DNA of 64,000 bases, from NCBI GenBank assembly GCA_050692985.1, contig JBOGVZ010000043.1, positions 1-64,000 of the forward strand. The letters run 5' to 3'. The stretch is from JBOGVZ01 sp050692985. Lineage in GTDB: Bacteria > Actinomycetota > UBA4738 > CALAEC01. The position numbers were made by a program, and so were the translations under genes. The notes under the pieces were generated by a model that saw only the letters and a program-made list of their open reading frames with translations, did not search any database and was not told the DNA's origin. This document shows, in pieces, positions 1 through 7,836 of the stretch. Every line of letters begins with the position of its first letter. Within the stretch, counting starts at the first letter, position 1.

Positions 1-1102
1 GGCCATCGTTCGGGCCGTGAGCGCCGCCAAGGACGCCGGCATGCCGATCGAGCGGGCGTGCGAGGTCATCATGCTGTCCCCGCGCCGGCTTCGCCGGTGG
101 CTGGCCCGAGCACGGATCTCCCCGGTAGCTGAGTCCACCCCGCCGGTGAAAACGGCGGAGGGAGGCTCTCAGCGCGACGTTTCGGAGCACAGCCCCGGAG
201 CAGTCGATGTTTCCGCCTTCGTCGACCGCCCGCCGGTAGCGAGGTGCGCCCCGCACCGGCTCACCGAGGCCGAGCGGGCCGAGATCCTGCGAGCCGCGGA
301 CGAGGACGATCTTGCCCACCTGCGCCATCGCAAGCTCACCCACCACCTGTCGAGGCAGGGACGGGTGTTCTGCTCGGAGTCCTCGGTGCTGCGGGTGCTC
401 CGCTCTGCTGGTCGCGTGCCGGTGTACGAGCGCACCCGCCGTCCCTCGCGGCCCCGGCCCGAGGTGGACGCGTCCGAGCCGAACAAGGCCTGGGGGTACG
501 ACCTCACCACGCTTCCGACCCTCGCCGGCGACTACCACCTGGCCCCGGTCATCGACGCCTGCTCGCGCAAGATCGTGGGCCGGTACTTCGGACCCGAGGC
601 CACGTCTTACTCGGTGCAGACGGCCTGGGGAAAGGCGCTCGCGGAGGAGGGACTCCTCGCCGAGGAGGGGCCGGAGCTCCCGGTGGCCCACTCCGACCGG
701 GGCACCCAGATGACGTCCCGCTCCACCCAGGCGTTCTTCAACGACCTGGGGATCACCCAGAGCTACTCGAGGCCGCGCACGCCGACCGACAACGCCACGA
801 CCGAGTCGTGGATGGCCACCATCAAGTGCGAGCGCCTGTACGAGGCGGACACGGCGCAGATGACCCCGGCCGAGGTCCAAGAGATGATCGACCGCTTCAT
901 CGACTACTACAACAACGAGCGGCTGCACCAAGGCATCGGGTTCGTGACGCCGGCCGAGCGGCACGAGGGCAGACACGTCGCGATCATCGCGGCAAGGAAG
1001 GAGGGGATGCGCCGGGCGCGAGAGGCGAGAAGGATGGAGGCGCACGGAGGGACCGGGGAGGACCGATGAGCGTGGATATTCTGTCACCGGTTCCGGTCAA
1101 AA
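1..1102 (+). mobile_element. Right part of an IS3/IS481-like insertion sequence
   Basis: The transposase frame is open to the left edge of the window, and the right flank changes at about 1100 into the severed end of a histidine kinase gene. The element therefore enters from the left and ends between 1070 and about 1105. I could not define the terminal inverted repeat because the left end is outside the window. Confidence 0.45.
17..1069 (+). CDS. IS3/IS481-type DDE transposase (integrase core), possibly 5'-truncated by window edge
   Basis: This is the DDE transposase that moves the insertion sequence. The N-terminus (about residues 1-35) is a helix-turn-helix-like segment with the LSPRRLRRW pattern; a HTH_21-like segment follows at about 75-130, then the rve integrase core at about 155-330. 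The catalytic triad is visible as D162 (GYDLTT), D227 (HSDRGT) and E263 (DNATTES); the 35-residue D-E spacing is the classical DD35E arrangement. The C-terminus carries the typical YNNERLHQGIG segment. GTG at 17 is the first start in the window, but the frame stays open to base 2 with plausible protein sequence, so the true start may lie upstream. The catalytic residues are intact, so the enzyme could be active. Confidence 0.85.
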   Translation: MSAAKDAGMPIERACEVIMLSPRRLRRWLARARISPVAESTPPVKTAEGGSQRDVSEHSPGAVDVSAFVDRPPVARCAPHRLTEAERAEILRAADEDDLAHLRHRKLTHHLSRQGRVFCSESSVLRVLRSAGRVPVYERTRRPSRPRPEVDASEPNKAWGYDLTTLPTLAGDYHLAPVIDACSRKIVGRYFGPEATSYSVQTAWGKALAEEGLLAEEGPELPVAHSDRGTQMTSRSTQAFFNDLGITQSYSRPRTPTDNATTESWMATIKCERLYEADTAQMTPAEVQEMIDRFIDYYNNERLHQGIGFVTPAERHEGRHVAIIAARKEGMRRAREARRMEAHGGTGEDR

Positions 1103-1357
1103 GGTCTGGCGCGGTCCATTGTGCAGGACGATGGCATCGGATTCGATGTGGATTCGATAGACACGTCCCGTCACTTCGGGATCGCCTTGATGCGGGAGAG
1201 GGTAAACAGAGCCGGAGGCCGGATGACCATCAGCACAGGGGCCGAAGGTTCAACCTTGACGGCCGAGTTCCCGCTGCTCCAAGTAGCAAACAACCTGGAC
1301 CAACCGTCATACCTTCAAAGAGCTAGTGCAGGAGACGACCGTGAACGGATGCGTTGA
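1103..1357 (+). pseudogene. C-terminal remnant of a NarL-type sensor histidine kinase cut by the IS
   Basis: The frame encodes the end of a HATPase_c domain: the G1-box DDGIGFD, then FGIALMRERVNRAGGRM, then STLTAEFP. This matches the tail order of HPK7/DegS-type kinases and resembles the end of the intact kinase at 1723-3183 (DDGSGF, GLTMMRERAQVAGG). No HisKA_3 region, N-box or membrane part precedes it; coding sequence stops abruptly at the IS boundary. A GTG at 1121 could start translation but would give only 78 residues with half an ATP-binding fold. I read it as a gene truncated by IS insertion; the remainder may lie left of the element. Confidence 0.6.
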
Positions 1358-1461
1358 GCGCGACATCATCCAGGCTGGACTGACTGTCGCCCGCACGAAA
1401 CATATCGCACCGACCAATTCCCGCAACGGCACGCGAGGATCTATCTTGCTGCAGGTTTCAG

Positions 1462-1545
1462 CTACAGGCGGAAGTGAGCTCCGCCAGCCAGGACCATGGC
1501 AGCGATCGAAGAGATGGCTGCGCCGATGCGAACGAACAGCTTCAT
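1462..1545 (-). CDS. Possible 27-residue membrane or secreted peptide
   Basis: A short frame starts at ATG 1545 behind an excellent Shine-Dalgarno tract (GGGGGAGGTG, 5 bases before the start). It encodes a peptide with one Lys and one Arg at the N-terminus and a hydrophobic Ala/Ile/Val core ending in GGAHFRL. It looks like a signal-peptide-like or single-pass micropeptide. It lies in the gap between a kinase remnant and the orphan kinase, antisense to nothing recognisable. I know no family for it. Chance occurrence is possible; the ribosome site is the main argument. Confidence 0.35.
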   Translation of the reverse strand: MKLFVRIGAAISSIAAMVLAGGAHFRL

Positions 1546-1708
1546 GAAAACACCTCCCCCCTCGCTTCAACCGGCTCGTTGGTAGCTAAGGACTGTGGGA
1601 AGAATGCCCGATAAGTCATCGGGGGCACAAGCCCGGCGCTCACCCTACAGCAAAATCCGTAGGATGCTCCTCAGCCAGACGCTCCCACGGGATTACCTTG
1701 GGCGAGTC

Positions 1709-1714
1709 TAATAT
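1709..1714 (+). promoter_or_regulatory. -10 element TAATAT for leaderless kinase mRNA
   Basis: TAATAT ends 8 bases before ATG 1723 and no Shine-Dalgarno sequence lies between, so transcription should begin at or next to the start codon. It supports ATG 1723 as the start. Confidence 0.5.
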
Positions 1715-1722
1715 TCGAGTCG

Positions 1723-3183
1723 ATGGAAGCGCGCGCTCACACGGAACGGACATCTCTCCGCCTCTCTTCGGTATCCCTCTTCGAGTGGACGGTCATTCTC
1801 GCCGCTCTCCTGCTCGTGGGAAGCACGCTGGCTCTCGGCGCGGGCTTCCGTGACGAAGCCCTCGCCGTAGCCTGGGAGCTCCTGTTTTGGATCGGCCTCA
1901 TTGCGGGCGTGGAGCTGCTTCAAGTCCCCGTCTGGAAGACCGTTCAGGTGAGCATCGGAGTTCCACTCCTGATGGCGGTGGCATTCACCTATTCCCCACC
2001 CCTCGTGGGGCTTGTGGGTCTACTTTCTTCCTCCGATCCTCGGGAATTCCGACGGGAAGTCTCTGTCTCAAGGGCTCTGTTCAATAGGAGCCAGGTGGCG
2101 CTGTCGGTGTTCTTCGCCTCGCTGGTCTTTCACGGTCTGGGAGGTGACAGCCACTCGTGGCCAGACGCGCTACGAGCAGCACCCCCCGCGGTGTTGGTGG
2201 ACTTCATAGTCAACACGGGCCTCATCAGTGCGGGGGGGGCCTTTGTCTTTCAGATGCCGATCCGGGCCGTTCGCAAGAAGCTGCGGATCGGGAACGCCCA
2301 GGAGTTCATCGTCTCGTACATGGGGCTGGGGCTGCTGGGGGTGCTGCTCGCCCGGCTGTACGACGAGGTCGGGTGGTGGGCGGTAGCCGGGTTCGCCCTG
2401 CCGCTCTTGCTGGCGCGGCAGATGTTCTTCCGCACCCGGGCCCTGGAGGAGGCCACCGTGGAGCTGCGCGACCGCGAGGTGGTGCTGCGGGCCCTGTCGA
2501 ACCGCATGGCGGAGGAGCGGCACGACGAGCGGGAGCAGATCGCCGGGTACCTGCACGACGACCTGGCGCAGGTCCTGTACCGCATCTCCCTGCACCTCGA
2601 CGCCTCCCGCCGCGTCCTGGACTCGGGCGACCTGGAGCGGCTCCGCAAGGAGCTGGGGGCCATGGAGAGCACGAAGAACCGGGCCAGCCACCTGGTGCGG
2701 GCCCTGATCCGGGACCTGCACCGCTCGCCCCTGGGCCGGGCCGGGCTGGTGCAGGCCCTGGCCTCTTACTTCGTGGACGTGCAGAAGGACGCCGGGGTGC
2801 CGATCCGGGCCCGGATGGTGGAGGTGGACATGCCCCCGCCCGTCCAGCTCCTGTGCTACCACGTCGCCCGGGAGGCGGTGATGAACGCGGTCAAGCACGC
2901 CGGCGCCTCGGCCATCGACGTCACCCTGGAGCCGGCCGAGGACGGGGCCCGGGTGACGATCCGCGACGACGGCTCGGGGTTCGACCCCGACGAGGGCTCT
3001 CCGGAGGGCCACTACGGGCTGACGATGATGCGGGAGCGGGCTCAGGTGGCCGGGGGCACCTTCCGCATCGACAGCGCCCCCGGGTCCGGCACCACGGTCA
3101 TCGCCGAGTTCCCGACGGCTGTGTTCGGAGAGATGGCCACTCCTCTTCCTCCCGGTGCCGGCGGTCCTGGCGACGAAGCATAG
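1723..3183 (+). CDS. Membrane sensor histidine kinase, NarL/DegS (HPK7) class, orphan
   Basis: A 486-residue two-component sensor. Residues about 20-245 hold six to eight hydrophobic segments, forming a membrane sensing region without a known extracellular domain. A linker at about 245-270 leads to a HisKA_3 dimerisation domain with the phospho-acceptor H278 in GYLHDDLAQ. The HATPase_c domain follows, with the N-box around REAVMNAVKHA and the G-box DDGSGFDPDEG, ending near GTTVIAEFP. No response regulator is adjacent, so its LuxR-type partner must be elsewhere. The last 86 bases overlap the convergent gene 3098-3703. The kinase remnant upstream (1103-1357) is related in its C-terminus, so two similar kinases may once have stood here. 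Confidence 0.85.
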   Translation: MEARAHTERTSLRLSSVSLFEWTVILAALLLVGSTLALGAGFRDEALAVAWELLFWIGLIAGVELLQVPVWKTVQVSIGVPLLMAVAFTYSPPLVGLVGLLSSSDPREFRREVSVSRALFNRSQVALSVFFASLVFHGLGGDSHSWPDALRAAPPAVLVDFIVNTGLISAGGAFVFQMPIRAVRKKLRIGNAQEFIVSYMGLGLLGVLLARLYDEVGWWAVAGFALPLLLARQMFFRTRALEEATVELRDREVVLRALSNRMAEERHDEREQIAGYLHDDLAQVLYRISLHLDASRRVLDSGDLERLRKELGAMESTKNRASHLVRALIRDLHRSPLGRAGLVQALASYFVDVQKDAGVPIRARMVEVDMPPPVQLLCYHVAREAVMNAVKHAGASAIDVTLEPAEDGARVTIRDDGSGFDPDEGSPEGHYGLTMMRERAQVAGGTFRIDSAPGSGTTVIAEFPTAVFGEMATPLPPGAGGPGDEA

Positions 3184-3703
3184 CCGCGGCCAGGAACACC
3201 GCCGCCCCCACGTCGATGGCCGCGTCGCCCGGGCTCACCACCACGCCGAACGGCTCCCGCACCGGGACTGAGTCGGCCAGGAACACCAGCACGTCCTCGT
3301 CGGTGGCCGCGTGGTGCTTGCCGCCCCGCTCCCGGGGCAGGTCCTCGAGCAGGCTGAGGTTCCCCGAGTCCCGGATGGCCTGCTCGGACACCGGCATGCC
3401 CTGGTTGATGGTGACCACGGTGCCGTTCAGCAGCAGCCCCAGCAGGATCAGGGGGAAACCCCGCTGGTACCAGTTGGCCACGGCCACCACCGCCAGCAGC
3501 AGGTAGGAGGTCAGCAGGAAGCCCACCGGCAGCAGGCGGCCCACCCCGCCGCTCACCTCCGGGACGGGGACCACCTGGAGGAGCACGGCCACGGGGATGG
3601 CCGGCCACAGCCGGATGCGCACGTCGGCCAGGGCCCGCAGGCCGCCCCCCAGTCCCCACCCCAGCATGAGCGCGATGGCGAAGATGGCCCCCAGGAACAG
3701 CAC
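3098..3703 (-). CDS. DUF5317-like small membrane protein
   Basis: A 201-residue protein with about five membrane segments: residues 1-20, 30-50, 55-80, 80-100 and a last one near 165-180. The pattern GLGGGLRALADVRIRLWPAI followed by VLLQVVP, and the conserved loop LNGTVVTINQGMPVS, match my recollection of the DUF5317 family; no biochemical role is known. The final 25 residues are charged and probably cytoplasmic. GTG 3703 is preceded by a TATGAT -10 (3715 to 3710) with a 6-base gap, indicating a leaderless transcript and fixing the start. It converges on the sensor kinase and overlaps its 3' end by 86 bases, so antisense interference is possible. Confidence 0.65.
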   Translation of the reverse strand: MLFLGAIFAIALMLGWGLGGGLRALADVRIRLWPAIPVAVLLQVVPVPEVSGGVGRLLPVGFLLTSYLLLAVVAVANWYQRGFPLILLGLLLNGTVVTINQGMPVSEQAIRDSGNLSLLEDLPRERGGKHHAATDEDVLVFLADSVPVREPFGVVVSPGDAAIDVGAAVFLAAAMLRRQDRRHREEEEWPSLRTQPSGTRR

Positions 3704-3788
3704 CCATCCATCATAGGAATTCCGTCGGCCCGGCCCGAACTGCGTTACCCTGTGTCCGCGGTGCCCGCCGGCTCAAAGGAGAGCGAAC

Positions 3789-3941
3789 GTGGAAGGAGTC
3801 ATCAACCCGCTCGCGGTGCGAGACCCGTGGCGGTGCGCCGCATGCGGCAACGAGTGGCTGGAGTACGACGACGGCGTCGAGCGGGACGGGCGCTCCTGCC
3901 CCCGCTGCGACAGCACGGACGTCGCCCCCATCCGCGGCTGA
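3789..3941 (+). CDS. 50-residue zinc-ribbon protein
   Basis: A small frame starts at GTG 3789 behind AAAGGAG (8 bases upstream), with a TACCCT -10-like hexamer at 3747-3752. The protein has two CxxC pairs, CAAC at residues 16-19 and CPRC at 37-40, separated by an acidic loop (EWLEYDDG), which is the layout of a rubredoxin-like or treble-clef zinc ribbon. There is no membrane segment. The function is unknown; such ribbons often mediate protein or RNA contacts. It lies 95 bases before the proteasome activator gene and may be co-transcribed with it. Confidence 0.65.
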   Translation: MEGVINPLAVRDPWRCAACGNEWLEYDDGVERDGRSCPRCDSTDVAPIRG

Positions 3942-4036
3942 CGAACCCGAACACCTCGGTCCGGCTTACGATGCTCCGAGCCCGTCGTGGTTTCGCCACC
4001 CGGGCGGCGGGTAGGGGACGCGTCGGGAGGAACCAC

Positions 4037-4528
4037 GTGGCAGACGAGGAGAAGCCAAGGATCGCCATCGTCCCACCCGGCCAGGAGGAGGCCTCCGGTG
4101 GATCGGTCGAGCACCCGGCCAAGCTGCTGCGGATCGCCTCCATGATCCGCGAGCTGGTCGAGGAGGTCCGCCACACCGGGATCGACGAGGGGGGCCGCAA
4201 GCGGCTCCGCACCATCTACGAGCGCTCGGTCGACGAGCTGAAGGAGACGCTGTCGGAGGACCTCCAGCAGGAGCTCGAGGAGCTGATGGCCCCCCTGGAG
4301 AGCTCGGCCACCGAGTCCGAGGTCCGGGTGGCCCAGGCCCAGCTGCTGGGGTGGCTGGAGGGGTTGTTCCACGGCATCCAGGCGGCCCTGTGGAGCCAGC
4401 AGATGCAGGCCCGGGCCGCGCTGGAGCAGATGCGTCGCCGAGGCCTCCCCGCGGGGATGCAGCAGGGCGAGCGCGGATCCGGGGAGCCGGGCCAGGAGGG
4501 CCCCACGCCCCCCGGGCAGTACCTGTAG
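4037..4528 (+). CDS. bpa: Bacterial proteasome activator Bpa (PafE-like, DUF2587)
   Basis: A 163-residue protein of the ATP-independent activator family that forms a dodecameric ring on the 20S proteasome and feeds it unfolded proteins. After a disordered N-terminus (about 1-25) comes the helical bundle with PAKLLRIASMIRELVEEVR, a Leu/Glu-rich central helix, and the conserved GWLEGLFHGIQAAL segment near residue 110. The C-terminus is Gly/Pro/Gln-rich and ends in GQYL, the motif that docks into the proteasome alpha-ring pockets in the mycobacterial protein. GTG 4037 is chosen because GGGAGG lies six bases upstream and homologous sequence begins just after it. The family is essentially actinobacterial, so it implies that a proteasome is encoded elsewhere. 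Confidence 0.9.
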   Translation: MADEEKPRIAIVPPGQEEASGGSVEHPAKLLRIASMIRELVEEVRHTGIDEGGRKRLRTIYERSVDELKETLSEDLQQELEELMAPLESSATESEVRVAQAQLLGWLEGLFHGIQAALWSQQMQARAALEQMRRRGLPAGMQQGERGSGEPGQEGPTPPGQYL

Positions 4529-4533
4529 CCGCG

Positions 4534-6017
4534 GTGCACCCCCTGCTGGCGTACCACGAGCGGACCAAGCACTCCTACGCCAGCGTCCGGACGGGCGGCC
4601 ACGGGATGGACTGGTCCAACGAGCCCTCGCGTTTCAAGCGGTACCTGGACCTGGAGCCGGAGCCCCTGCCGCCGTTCCCTCCCTCCGGCGTCCCCTGGCA
4701 CCGCGCGGTCCGGGCCTCCGCCGGTGGCCGGGGCGGAGGGCGGCTCGGCCTCGAGACCCTCTCCCACCTCCTGTTCCACGCGGCCGGGGTGAGCCGTGCG
4801 GTGCGGGGGCCCGGCGGCACCCTGCACTTCCGGACGTACGCGGCCGCCGGGGCCCTGTATCCCGTGGAGGCGTACGTGGCCTCCGGCGGGGTGGAGGGCC
4901 TCGACCCCGGGGTGGACCACTACGAGCCCTCGGGGCACGCCCTCACCCGGCTGCGCCACAGCGACCTCCGGGGGAACCTGGGGCTGGCCGGGGAGGCGCC
5001 CGGCGCCGCCGCGGTGGTGCTGACCGGCATCCCCTGGAGGACCGCGTGGAAGTACGGCCCCCGGGGGTTCCGCCACCTGTACTGGGACGCCGGCATGATC
5101 GTGGCGAACCTCCTGGCGGCCGCCGCGGCCACCGGCGTGCGGGCCCGGGTCCTGGGGGGGTTCGTGGACCGGACCGTCGAGCACCTGCTGGGGCTCGACG
5201 GCCTGACCGAGTTCCCCCTGTGCGTGGTGGCCCTCGGCGACGGCCGGGCTCCCCGCCCGCCGACGTCCGGCCGCTCGACGCCGTGGTGGCCCCGCTGTCG
5301 GCCCACCCGCGCCGCGATCCCGTCATCGAGGACGCCCGGGCCGGCGTGGCCCTGGCCGACGAGGCGGCCGTCCGGGCCTTCCGGAAGGCCCCCCACGGGG
5401 CGTCCGCGGCCGCGGCCGGGGATCCGGGCGCCGGGCTCCTGTCGGACGATGCCTTCGAGGACGTGGTCCGGCGCCGGGGCTCCAGCCGGGCCTTCGCCCG
5501 GACGGGCCTGCCCTCCGGGGAGTACGCGGCCCTGGCCGACCTGGCCCTGGCGGGGTTCGCCGGCGACCGGTCGGCCGTCCCGCTGGAGGCCCTGGTGGTG
5601 GCCTCCGCCCTGGAGGGCCTCGAGCCGGGCGCCTACGCCTACGGCCCGGGGTTCCGGCCGCTGCGGGCCGGCGAGTTCCGCCGGCAGGCCGCGTACCTGT
5701 GCCTGGAGCAGCGGCTGGGGGCCGACGCCGCCGCGGTCACGTTCCTGGCGGCCGACCTCCGCTCGGCCGTGGATGGATCGGGCGGTCGGGGGTACGGCTG
5801 GGCCCAGCTCGGCGCGGCGGTGGCCGCCGGGCGGATGTACCTGGGCGCCTACGGGCAGTGCCTGGGGGCCACGGGCACCACGTTCTACGACGACGAGGTC
5901 CGCTCGTTCTTCGGGACCGATGCCGAGCCGATGATGGCCGTGGCCCTCGGCCCCGAGGGCAGGCGGCGTTCGATCCGCCGCTGCCGCGCGGAGCTGGAGG
6001 GGGGTCCGGGGGGGTAG
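4534..6017 (+). pseudogene. SagB-type tandem nitroreductase/dehydrogenase, frameshifted
   Basis: The gene encodes an FMN-dependent SagB/ThcOx-type protein with two nitroreductase-like halves. The first half (4534 to about 5240) opens with HPLLAYHERTKHSY and contains the typical AAGALYPVEAY segment and the GFRHLYWDAG helix. The second half continues in a different frame (about 5250-6017) with RRRGSSRAF, AYAYGPGFRP and GYGWAQLGAAVAAGRMYLGA. Reading must drop back one base at 5240-5265, within a C-rich stretch, so one base appears to be missing. Enzymes of this fold form azole rings in peptide precursors, but stand-alone tandem versions with no precursor nearby, as here, have unknown substrates. 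It starts 5 bases after bpa. The C-terminal GGPGG comes from the repeat at 6001-6064. Either a recent pseudogene or an assembly error. Confidence 0.7.
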
Positions 6018-6064
6018 CTCGCCCCGAGCGATACGCCGTCGGGTCGGACGGCGAGCGAACCCCC
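6001..6064. repeat. Dispersed hairpin repeat at gene stop, copy A
   Basis: About 64 bases share their first 24 bases and last 20 bases almost exactly with copy B (8516-8583), while the middle differs. The ends form an inverted repeat: GGGGG-x4-CTCGCC against GGCGAG-x4-CCCCC. The TAG stop of the upstream gene lies inside the left arm (6015-6017). It probably folds as a transcript-end hairpin or is a short mobile repeat. Confidence 0.6.
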
Positions 6065-6094
6065 TGTCGAGAGGCGCCCGGGCGTCCGGGCCCG

Positions 6095-6100
6095 CATAAT
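6095..6100 (+). promoter_or_regulatory. -10 element CATAAT for leaderless mRNA
   Basis: CATAAT ends 8 bases before GTG 6109, directly downstream of hairpin repeat copy A, so the preceding transcript can end and a new one begin within 100 bases. Confidence 0.45.
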
Positions 6101-6108
6101 TCGACCCC

Positions 6109-6477
6109 GTGCGCCTCGTTCACGTCGTCGTCGGGTACGCCATCGTGGGGGGCTTCGGGCTCCTGTGGCTGTGGGGCATGGCCACGTGGGTGTTCCGCCG
6201 GGGCCCGGGCCAGCCGTTCTGGTGGCTGCTGGGGTTCCTCCAGGCCACGCTGCTGGTGCAGGGCGTGGTGGGGGTGGTCCTGGTGGCCACCGGGCTGCGG
6301 GCCTCGGCGCTGCACTACGTGTACGGGGTGATCTTCCCCATCCTGGTCCTGGTGGTGGCCCACGTGTTCGCCCGGGAGGCCTTCGCCCACCGCCCCTGGC
6401 TCCCGTTCGCCCTGGCTTCGTTCTTCGTGTTCGGCCTGACGCTCCGGGCCCTGATGACCGGCCTGGGCTACCCCTGA
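6109..6477 (+). CDS. Four-helix membrane protein of unknown function
   Basis: A 122-residue polytopic membrane protein with segments at about 3-27, 38-60, 66-88 and 97-115. Polar content is low: one conserved-looking RRGPG loop after the first segment and a short loop with H69 and Y70. I do not recognise the family; size and topology resemble small quinone-associated or cytochrome-like membrane subunits, but no paired heme histidines are evident. The GTG start follows CATAAT by 8 bases. It ends 47 bases before the initiation factor gene, which has its own ribosome site. Confidence 0.65.
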   Translation: MRLVHVVVGYAIVGGFGLLWLWGMATWVFRRGPGQPFWWLLGFLQATLLVQGVVGVVLVATGLRASALHYVYGVIFPILVLVVAHVFAREAFAHRPWLPFALASFFVFGLTLRALMTGLGYP

Positions 6478-6524
6478 GCCCGGTGGTCGGTCTGTTATCG
6501 TCTGTCCTGAGGAGGAAGAAGCTC

Positions 6525-6845
6525 TTGGCACGACGCAGGAGAGGAGGACGACCACCGCCCCGGCGCTCGGCTCGCCGGCCGCCGCTGACGGCCGCGGACC
6601 GGGCCAAGCGCATGGAGCGTGCCGGGCCGGGCAAGGAGTCGACCCTCCAGGTCGACGGGACGATCGTGGAGGCCCTGCCGAACACGATGTTCCGGATCGA
6701 TCTCGACAACGGGCACAGGATCCTGGGACACATCTCCGGCAAGATGCGCAAGCACTACATCCGGATCCTGCCCGGGGACAAGGTGACGGTGGAGCTCTCG
6801 CCGTACGACCTCACCCGCGGCCGCATCACCTACCGCCACCGGTAG
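6525..6845 (+). CDS. infA: Translation initiation factor IF-1 with Arg/Pro-rich N-terminal extension
   Basis: IF-1 binds the A site of the 30S subunit during initiation. The S1/OB fold spans about residues 36-106 and is textbook: VDGTIVEALPNTMF, HISGKMRKHYIRILPGDKV and VELSPYDLTRGRI. The usual protein has about 73 residues; here TTG 6525 gives 106 residues with a basic, proline-rich arm (ARRRRGGRPPPRRSARRPP). That start is supported by GGAGG at 6511-6515, nine bases upstream, and a TATCGT -10-like hexamer at 6496-6501. ATG 6612 would give a near-standard 77-residue protein but has no comparable ribosome site. No ribosomal-protein genes adjoin it, unlike the common infA-rpmJ-rpsM order, so this may be a second IF-1 copy. 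Confidence 0.85.
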   Translation: MARRRRGGRPPPRRSARRPPLTAADRAKRMERAGPGKESTLQVDGTIVEALPNTMFRIDLDNGHRILGHISGKMRKHYIRILPGDKVTVELSPYDLTRGRITYRHR

Positions 6846-6903
6846 GCCTCGCGTACCGCGTCTTCCACTGGAGCGGCCAGCCGGGCTCATCCGCAAAGGA
6901 CGC

Positions 6904-6952
6904 AAAAATGGAACCGCCAGAGTCCGAAGACTCCAGCGGTTCCACATGTTTT
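6904..6952. terminator. Strong intrinsic terminator, probably bidirectional
   Basis: GGAACCGC at 6910-6917 pairs with GCGGTTCC at 6936-6943, and AGAGTC pairs with GACTC around a CGAA tetraloop. An A tract (6904-6908) precedes and a T tract (6949-6952) follows the stem. It closes the infA transcript and is one of the few classic hairpin-T terminators in this GC-rich window. Confidence 0.8.
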
Positions 6953-7065
6953 GTACACCAGCCGGTCCGGACCGCGCAACCCACTCCCGGGAATTTGTCA
7001 CTCTTTCTGGCAGCCTCGATGGGGGGCTCTCGTTCCGGGCCCAGACGTAGTAGAAATAGACCTCC

Positions 7066-7707
7066 GTGAACGATCAGAGCCTTAAGGAGAGCAACGCCCT
7101 GCTGGCCGCGGCCGCCGAGCGAAGCGCCGTGGGCGAGATGATCCCCGCTTCTCCGGCCGAGCTGGCGGCGGAGTCCGGGATCGAGGCCCGCCTGTCCGTG
7201 GCCCGGGCGGTACGGGCCCTGATGGCCCGGGGCCGCATCGCCCAGGAGGGGCAGGGCTACCGGCTGCTCGACGCTCGGCCGGTGGAGCCGGGCGAGCCGG
7301 CCAGCGTGCGGCGACCCAGCCGCCGCCGCCGCCGGGCGGAGCGTCCCGCCGAGGCCGAAGCCACCGGCCCCCCCACCTACGAGCAGCTCGGCCGGACGCT
7401 CATCGACCGGCTGTTCGAGATCTCGGCCGAGGCGGCCGAGCTCCGGGCCGTCCTGGAGCGGGTCCGGGGGGAGGCCGAGGCGGCCCGCCGGGAGGCCGTC
7501 GAGGTTCGGCGGGAGGCGGCCACGGACCGGCGCCGCGCGGACGGCCTGGAGGACGAGGTCACCTCTCTCCGCAAGCGGCTGGAGATGACCGAGACGAACC
7601 TGCGCACCGTGGTCGAGGCGGCCAAGAACCGGCCGGCCTCACCCCTCGAGGACACCGACGCCAGGGCCATCCTGGACATCCTGTCCCGCAAGGATGCGGG
7701 CTCGTAG
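7066..7707 (+). CDS. Winged-helix plus coiled-coil protein, unknown function
   Basis: A 213-residue protein. Residues about 8-70 read like a small winged helix (SPAELAAESGIEARLSVARA, then ALMARGRIAQEGQGYRLL). A basic linker follows (SRRRRRAERP near residue 90). Residues about 115-195 form a long Ala/Glu/Arg coiled coil, and the C-terminus DTDARAILDILSRKD is a short amphipathic helix. This suggests a DNA-associated, self-associating protein rather than an enzyme. I do not recognise a named family. It lies between the terminator and menG, separated from menG by about 130 bases, probably as a single gene. Confidence 0.65.
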   Translation: MNDQSLKESNALLAAAAERSAVGEMIPASPAELAAESGIEARLSVARAVRALMARGRIAQEGQGYRLLDARPVEPGEPASVRRPSRRRRRAERPAEAEATGPPTYEQLGRTLIDRLFEISAEAAELRAVLERVRGEAEAARREAVEVRREAATDRRRADGLEDEVTSLRKRLEMTETNLRTVVEAAKNRPASPLEDTDARAILDILSRKDAGS

Positions 7708-7836
7708 CCCGCGGGGAAGCGGGCGTGCGAGACCCCATGTTCGGAGGCCTCGGGGCGTGAACAGGGGATCCGCGGTGCTTCGCCTACCCAGTTCGACGCC
7801 GGAGCTCGCTCTCCTGCCGGCCTGAGCGAGAACATC

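Noticed and set aside
1307..1570. 73- and 87-residue frames on both strands in the gap before the orphan kinase
   Set aside because: Neither has a ribosome site, a -10 at the right distance or recognisable sequence; only the 27-codon frame at 1462-1545 has a good start.
2157..3506. Long Arg/Gly/Pro-rich open frame across the sensor kinase
   Set aside because: It is a shadow frame of the GC-rich kinase gene, with no domain and unnatural composition. The same applies to other long antisense frames, such as those over 21203-23992, 32666-33865 and 53718-55247.
5235..5265. Programmed -1 frameshifting to express the SagB-type protein
   Set aside because: No slippery heptamer of the X-XXY-YYZ type with a downstream stem is evident; a missing base is simpler.
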